NCBI GenBank assembly: GCA_964486295.1
Contig: CAZAMF010000003.1
Span: 185,544 to 249,543 of the forward strand
Source of the DNA: CALBZG01 sp964486295
GTDB taxonomy: Bacteria > Bacillota > Clostridia > Peptostreptococcales > Anaerovoracaceae
Reading direction: 5' to 3'
DNA: 64,000 bases
Positions 59,382 to 64,000 of the stretch are shown in pieces; within the stretch, counting starts at the first letter, position 1, and each line of letters starts with the position of its first letter. A model generated the notes under the pieces. It was not told the origin of the DNA. It ran no database searches and was given only the letters and a program-made list of their open reading frames with translations. The position numbers were made by a program, and so were the translations under genes.

Positions 59382-60602
59382 ATGGCCAAAGGGATCCACA
59401 ATTATTCAGAGATCGGCAAACTGAATAAAGTGCTTTTACATAGACTGGACAGTGAAATCGAAGGCCTCGTGCCTGACAATTTTGAAAGGCTGCTATTTGA
59501 TGATATTCCTTATCTCAAGGTGGCCCAGGAAGAGCATGACCGGTTTGCCAACCTTCTTCGCGAAAATGGAGTGGAAGTCATTTACTATGTCGATGAGACG
59601 GCAAGAGCCTTGTCGGATACCGCGGTCAGGCAGGAATTTGTGAAGCGTTTTGCGGGTGACAGTGAACTCTATTCGGAAGCCGTTAAAGAGACCGTTATAG
59701 ACTATCTGATGAGCATGCCTGTTAAGGATATGGTCAAGAAGGTCATCGCCGGAATCAGGAAAAGCGAAATCGGAAGAATCGAATCCAATTCCCTGGCCGA
59801 TTTTATAGCGTCCGGATATCCATACTATACGGATCCGATGCCGAACCTATACTTTACCAGAGACCCCGGTGCCTGTATCGGTGACGGAATGTCGATCCAT
59901 CACATGAGCACTTTAGCCCGAAGACGGGAGTCGTTGCTGTTGGAATATATGTTCCGCTACAATAAGGAGTTTGCTCCGGAAGGTACGAAACTATGGTATG
60001 AATATGATGATGAATATTGTATAGAAGGCGGCGACATTCTTGTTCTTTCCAAAGATGTAGTGGGAATTGGGCTTTCCCAAAGAACCAATGCAGTCGGCAT
60101 CGAGAAATTTGCAAAAAAGGTGTTGCACGATTCGGGGTTTCACAGAATCCTGGTTTTTGACATTCCGAAATCCAGAGCGTTTATGCATCTGGATACGGTT
60201 TTTACTATGGTCGACCACGACAAATTCACCATACATCCGGAGATAGAAGACCCTCTGCAAATCTATGAAGTTACACTTGCAGCAGACGGAACACCTCGTT
60301 TTTCCAGTATGCAGGACACGCTGATTGAGATCCTTAAAAAGAAACTGAATCTGCCGGCAGTGGAACTGATCCGCTGCGGAGGGGAAGATAAAATGGCCGC
60401 TCAGCGTGAACAATGGAATGATGGTTCCAACACCCTGGCTATTGCCCCGGGAGTGGTGATTACGTATGAGAGAAATTATGTAACGAATGACCTGCTGGAT
60501 AAGAAAGGTATAAAGGTCCTTTCGGTCCCTTCATCTGAGCTTTCCAGAGGCCGTGGAGGGCCTCGCTGTATGAGCTGCCCGGTCAACAGAGATGATTTGT
60601 AA
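59382..60602 (+). CDS. arcA: Arginine deiminase
   Basis: Hydrolyses arginine to citrulline and ammonia, the first step of the ADI energy pathway. The 406-aa protein has NLYFTRDPGACIG, EGGDILVLSKD, the His of AFMHLDTVFTM, and the catalytic Cys in GPRCMSCPVNRDD at the C-terminus. ATG 59382 follows AAAGGGG; the frame extends 8 codons earlier to a GTG overlapping argF. It is co-transcribed with argF. It lies in the classical arcA-arcB pair, reversed in order, without arcC or arcD. Confidence 0.96.
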   Translation: MAKGIHNYSEIGKLNKVLLHRLDSEIEGLVPDNFERLLFDDIPYLKVAQEEHDRFANLLRENGVEVIYYVDETARALSDTAVRQEFVKRFAGDSELYSEAVKETVIDYLMSMPVKDMVKKVIAGIRKSEIGRIESNSLADFIASGYPYYTDPMPNLYFTRDPGACIGDGMSIHHMSTLARRRESLLLEYMFRYNKEFAPEGTKLWYEYDDEYCIEGGDILVLSKDVVGIGLSQRTNAVGIEKFAKKVLHDSGFHRILVFDIPKSRAFMHLDTVFTMVDHDKFTIHPEIEDPLQIYEVTLAADGTPRFSSMQDTLIEILKKKLNLPAVELIRCGGEDKMAAQREQWNDGSNTLAIAPGVVITYERNYVTNDLLDKKGIKVLSVPSSELSRGRGGPRCMSCPVNRDDL

Positions 60603-60637
60603 TTATTATAATAGGCGCGCTACCTTTTCATAAAGAC

Positions 60638-61846
60638 TCAGGCCCTGCTATCTGAGGCGCGTTTCTTTTCTGCATATGCAACCCATCGAATAACGAGAAT
60701 TCTAATGACGCCGGCAATAGGAACTGCAAGCAGCATCCCTATTATGCCGGCGAATTTGCCCATGAAGGTCACCGCTATCAGCACGAAAAGCGGGTGAAGC
60801 CCTGTTTGAGAACCAACAACTTTCGGGTAGATCAGATTGCTGTCGACCTGCTGTATGATCAGGAGAACGGCGACAGCGAGCATCCCCTGGAATATTCCTT
60901 CGGAAAAAGTGCCTACAATAAAAGCCGGGATCATGCCGATGATCGGGCCGAAATAAGGGATCACATTGCAGATGCCGGCAAAACAACCAATGAAGACACC
61001 GAAGTCCAAGCCAATGATTGAAAGGGCGATAGAAGAGATCACACCCACAATCACCGCATCCAGACAAGCAGCCCGCAAAAATTGTGAAACGACGGCATTG
61101 GTGTCTCCCAAGATACCTGTGACAGCGTTTTTTGTTTTTTTCGGCAAGATTAAATCGGCGGCATGCTGTAACAGATCCAGAAACATTTTTTTGTCATATA
61201 AAAGATAAATCGAAACGATGATACCCAGGATCAGATTAACAACTCCGCCTCCCAGATTGACAATAAAATTCACGATATCCGCGGTATGGAAATTTTCCGC
61301 AAACCAATTCAAACCGCCCTGCACCAGACTCTGCAGCTTTTCGCTGAGCTGTCCTGCCGGCAGGTTGTTTGCCCAATCCCGTATAACGGTTTCATAGGAT
61401 TTTGCATAATCAATAATACTGTCGATGGCAGAGGCGATCCCGTCTACCATCAGATTCCCGATGATCATAAAGGTCAGCCCGTAGACAATTACGCTTGTTA
61501 TGGCGATGATCAACATCATGGTGATCAATATGCTGATGAGTCTGCGGGTCCGGGCCAGCCGTTCGATCCTGGCCATCCTATGCGGAACCTTGAAAGCAAA
61601 CCGTGCAATGATCTTTTTATCTATGATATCAACAAGCGGAGAAAGGATATAAGCGATGACGATTCCTGCCCACAATGGAGACAAGGCAGACATAATGTTG
61701 CCGAAGGACGCCCAGAAAGATGTCCAGACTGATCCGAAATTTTTTATAATAAAATACAGCGCATAAAGAATAGCAGCATTGCCGGCTATCAGAAGGCTGA
61801 ATTTCAAATACTTATGTTCGTTGACAATGTTTTTCAGTGAACTCAT
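60638..61846 (-). CDS. AI-2E family (PerM/YtvI-like) transporter
   Basis: A polytopic membrane protein of about 402 aa with seven to eight helices, in the AI-2E/UPF0118 group. Typical blocks are LSPLWAGIVIAYILSPLVDII near the N-terminus and the C-terminal half with IGGFAGICNVIPYFGPIIG-type segment (FAGICNVIPYFGPIIGMIP). Substrate is uncertain. The reading frame opens at TTG 61894, but the putative promoter at 61913-61941 would leave only a 12-nt leader; ATG 61846 is therefore used here, although neither start has a good ribosome site. C-terminus ends in AEKKRASDSRA. Confidence 0.82.
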   Translation of the reverse strand: MSSLKNIVNEHKYLKFSLLIAGNAAILYALYFIIKNFGSVWTSFWASFGNIMSALSPLWAGIVIAYILSPLVDIIDKKIIARFAFKVPHRMARIERLARTRRLISILITMMLIIAITSVIVYGLTFMIIGNLMVDGIASAIDSIIDYAKSYETVIRDWANNLPAGQLSEKLQSLVQGGLNWFAENFHTADIVNFIVNLGGGVVNLILGIIVSIYLLYDKKMFLDLLQHAADLILPKKTKNAVTGILGDTNAVVSQFLRAACLDAVIVGVISSIALSIIGLDFGVFIGCFAGICNVIPYFGPIIGMIPAFIVGTFSEGIFQGMLAVAVLLIIQQVDSNLIYPKVVGSQTGLHPLFVLIAVTFMGKFAGIIGMLLAVPIAGVIRILVIRWVAYAEKKRASDSRA

Positions 61847-61912
61847 AACCGGTCTTTCGCTTCCTGCTGAATTTTCATATTTCAGCTTTTTCAAAACATA
61901 GCTTTCTCTGAA

Positions 61913-61941
61913 ATTATAGTATATAAACGGTTAAATAGCAA
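61913..61941 (-). promoter_or_regulatory. Promoter of AI-2E-type transporter gene
   Basis: On the minus strand TTGCTA (61936-61941), 17-bp spacer, TATAAT (61913-61918). Confidence 0.65.
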
Positions 61942-61993
61942 TTTAAATGCTGATCAGCATATTTTGCACAGAGTGTATGAATGCTTAAGACAT

Positions 61994-62042
61994 AAAAAAA
62001 CCGGAGCGCTAATATTTGAATAACTGCTCCGGTCCATTTTTT
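61994..62042 (-). terminator. Intrinsic terminator of nhaC
   Basis: Stem ACCGGAGC/GCTCCGGT (62000-62007, 62026-62033) with a run of seven A on the left (T-run in the minus transcript) and T6 on the right; may act both ways. Confidence 0.85.
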
Positions 62043-62053
62043 CTAATCTGCTC

Positions 62054-63511
62054 CTACGCTTCAAGCACTTTTAGAGCCGCTTCTCTTTGGGCATCTCTGT
62101 CAGCGATCACTTTCTCGTATTCTTCATCAGACATTTTTTGCATAGAAATGCCGGTGAACCCATAGAAGATCGAAACCAACGGATTGATCCAGTTCAGAAA
62201 TGCGTACATGCCGTATCCGCCCCCGGCTCCGAACGGAGGGACACCAAGGAACGAGGTCATTGTAGCGCCGCAGGTATTCCACGGAACCAGGTTGGAGGTC
62301 ATTGTTCCGGCATCTTCAAGGCATCTGGACAAATTTTTATTTTTGAGATGCATGTCTTCGAAAGCTTCCCTGTACATTCTGCCCGGGAGAATAATTGCCA
62401 GATACTGATCAGCCGCGATAATATTCATAAAGATGCAGCTGAATATTGTAACAGTTACCAGAGAACCGGTTCCCTTTACAAATCTTAATAAAGCTTTCGC
62501 AATGCTGGAGAGCATTCCGGAAGCGTCCATCACTCCGCCAAAGCACATGGCGCAGATAATCAGGTTGATCGTCCACATCATGGAGTCCATTCCGCCTCTG
62601 CTTAAGAGTTCAACAAGCTCCGGTATTTGAGAAGATGACTCGTATCCATAATGCAATATGCCGAACCAGTCTCTCAAAGCAACCCCCTGGAAGATCCCGC
62701 CGCAAAGGCAGCCCAGGAGAATTCCTCCGATCAGACCCGGTATTGCAGGAAGCTTCAGCGCTACGATGAGTATTACAACTAAAGGAGGGATCAGCATAGC
62801 TGGATTGATATTAAATTCGTCAAGCATGCCCTGCTGGATAACCTTGACCGCTTCGAGATCCACATCCATGTTGGAATGACCCAAACCCAAGATCGCGTAA
62901 AGGATCAAGGCAATCGTCAGGGAAGGAGTTACTGTCCAGATCATATGTCTGATGTGCTCGAACAAGGTGGAACCGGCAATAGCTGGAGCAAGATTGGTGG
63001 TGTCAGACAGCGGTGACATCTTGTCGCCGAAGTAAGCGCCGGATACAATGGCACCGGCAGTCATAAACTGATTCATTCCGAGGCCCATCCCCACACCGAT
63101 CAGGGCGATGCCGATAGTGCCGGCAGTAGTCCAGGATGACCCTGTTGCCAGAGATACGATACAGCATATGATACAAGTCGCAAATAAGAATATACTAGGT
63201 TTCAGAATCATAAGCCCGTAATAGATCATTGCAGGTACGACACCTCCTGCTATCCAGGAGCCGATCAGTGACCCTACAACCATCAGGATCAACATGGCCT
63301 GCATGGATCTGCCGATAGACGCGATGATCCCGGCTTCAAGAAAAGCCCATTTATAGCCGTTGAGAACGGCAACAACAGCGGCCAAAATACTAGCACAGAT
63401 TAACGGAATATGCAGTTCGCCGTAATCTGTGAAGAAAATCGAGTAACACATAATACCGATCGTGAATAAAAAAACCAAGAGAACTTGCCACATAGGGATT
63501 TTTCTACCCAT
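62054..63511 (-). CDS. nhaC: Na+/H+ antiporter NhaC family
   Basis: A 485-aa polytopic membrane antiporter with about 12 helices: SGAYFGDKMSPLSDTTNLAP is the NhaC signature block, with GSSWTTAGTIGIALIGVG upstream and MTSNLVPWNTCGATMTSFLGVP downstream. It would expel Na+ in exchange for H+ (some members carry malate/lactate). AGGAGGA lies before the ATG at 63511, favoured over an open frame that adds 11 residues. It is transcribed from a strong promoter at 63559-63588 and is a single gene. Confidence 0.92.
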   Translation of the reverse strand: MGRKIPMWQVLLVFLFTIGIMCYSIFFTDYGELHIPLICASILAAVVAVLNGYKWAFLEAGIIASIGRSMQAMLILMVVGSLIGSWIAGGVVPAMIYYGLMILKPSIFLFATCIICCIVSLATGSSWTTAGTIGIALIGVGMGLGMNQFMTAGAIVSGAYFGDKMSPLSDTTNLAPAIAGSTLFEHIRHMIWTVTPSLTIALILYAILGLGHSNMDVDLEAVKVIQQGMLDEFNINPAMLIPPLVVILIVALKLPAIPGLIGGILLGCLCGGIFQGVALRDWFGILHYGYESSSQIPELVELLSRGGMDSMMWTINLIICAMCFGGVMDASGMLSSIAKALLRFVKGTGSLVTVTIFSCIFMNIIAADQYLAIILPGRMYREAFEDMHLKNKNLSRCLEDAGTMTSNLVPWNTCGATMTSFLGVPPFGAGGGYGMYAFLNWINPLVSIFYGFTGISMQKMSDEEYEKVIADRDAQREAALKVLEA

Positions 63512-63558
63512 AAACTTCCTCCTTGAATTTCGCTTTTTTGTCACTTTGTAACATAGCC

Positions 63559-63588
63559 ATTATATAGTACTATAGAAAGATATGTCAA
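63559..63588 (-). promoter_or_regulatory. sigma-A promoter of nhaC
   Basis: On the minus strand perfect TTGACA (63583-63588), 18-bp spacer, perfect TATAAT (63559-63564). Confidence 0.8.
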
Positions 63589-63956
63589 ACAAAAGAGCCG
63601 CCTTTCGGACTTCCAAGAAAGGGTCAAGCAGTATGCCGACATTGAAAATCCAGGCTTTCTGATTTATTTGAACAGTACAGCACCAGTTCTTAAACAAATC
63701 ATTACGAGATGGTTTACAACAAGATTGTTGTTTTGGCAGCACAAAATTTGCCGAATCGAAAATGCATGAATTTATGATTAGAAATCTATGAATAAAAATA
63801 TATAAATTGGCTGATCTGGTAATATATGATAAAAATAAAAGAGCTTAAGGGCATCACTTTATGGTGTAAATATTTTATTATATAAAGGAAGAAAATATCC
63901 GGGGGCATGCTCAAAAAAGCCAAATAAAAAAACACAAAAAAACCGCTAAAAAGTCG
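63589..63956. other. Non-coding, A/T-rich region at right end
   Basis: No credible gene. The longest frames are under 65 codons without ribosome sites or family resemblance. Composition becomes very A/T-rich after 63740. Confidence 0.5.
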
Positions 63957-63985
63957 TTGACAAAGGCCCTGGATGATAGTAATAT
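63957..63985 (+). promoter_or_regulatory. Strong promoter reading out of window
   Basis: Perfect TTGACA (63957-63962), 17-bp spacer, TAATAT (63980-63985), preceded by an A-rich upstream element and followed by TCTTGCCGCC. The arrangement resembles Firmicute rRNA or tRNA promoters, but the transcribed gene is outside. Confidence 0.6.
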
Positions 63986-64000
63986 ATATCTTGCCGCCAC

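Noticed and set aside
60603..60660. Terminator between arcA and the AI-2E-type gene
   Set aside because: The GGCGCG motifs are direct repeats, not inverted, and only a weak 5-bp CTCAG/CTGAG hairpin without T-run can be drawn.
63560..63742. 60-codon minus-strand reading frame
   Set aside because: Overlaps the nhaC promoter, has no ribosome site and resembles no known protein.

Overview
The window looks like chromosome of an anaerobic, amino-acid-fermenting member of the Clostridia (Firmicutes). Grounds: the conserved clostridial order carD - PIN/TRAM - ispDF - proS ... cysS - mrnC - ... - rlmB - sigH - tRNA - tuf; a sporulation-type SigH; strong AGGAGG ribosome sites with frequent TTG starts; many canonical intrinsic terminators; and amino-acid catabolism genes (ornithine racemase, a 2,4-diaminopentanoate dehydrogenase-like enzyme, ornithine carbamoyltransferase plus arginine deiminase). 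A placement near Anaerovoracaceae (Family XIII) is a guess from gene content only. I see no prophage, insertion sequence, CRISPR array or rRNA gene; one tRNA is present.

Layout. 1-7.9 kb: 5'-truncated ornithine/alanine racemase, greA-lysS-asnS, two small Gate-domain membrane proteins and an EF-G-like GTPase. 8-13 kb: ilvBNCD for branched-chain amino acids, with a perfect 18-bp palindrome just ahead of the promoter. 13-16.5 kb: a DUF815 AAA+ ATPase opposite a two-component system. 16.5-23.2 kb: carD, PIN/TRAM, ispDF fusion, proS, split chromate transporter, Nudix, cyclophilin. 23.4-30.7 kb: G5-M23 cell-wall peptidase, then cysS-mrnC-thyA-folA-rlmB-sigH, tRNA-Thr and tuf. 30.8-37.4 kb: molbindin, a small DMT transporter behind an attenuator-like leader, a diaminopentanoate dehydrogenase-like enzyme, a polar amino-acid ABC transporter, a fluoride-channel pair with DUF190, and a YhbY-type protein. 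37.4-43.7 kb: sbcDC, an atypical NRAMP-like transporter and a VOC protein. 43.8-50.2 kb: the pyrimidine operon pyrBICFKDE. 50.2-64 kb: flavin reductase, degenerate GH3 protein, threonine aldolase, rubredoxin-like/FAD oxidoreductase, THUMP methyltransferase, U32 peptidase, argF-arcA, AI-2E-type permease, NhaC antiporter, and a strong outward promoter at the right edge.

Most striking is the leader of the pyr operon. A 32-codon reading frame with a strong ribosome site ends inside a U-rich tract lying between a long hairpin and a near-perfect intrinsic terminator. This is the architecture of the UTP-sensitive pyrBI attenuator of enteric bacteria, here in a Gram-positive genome where PyrR control would be the usual expectation. 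Other points worth a second look are a membrane-anchored GH3/NagZ-like protein whose active-site motifs are largely lost, thyA-folA sitting where related genomes often carry thyX, an NRAMP-like transporter lacking the usual soft-metal ligand motif, and the hairpin-plus-terminator leader of the DMT gene.
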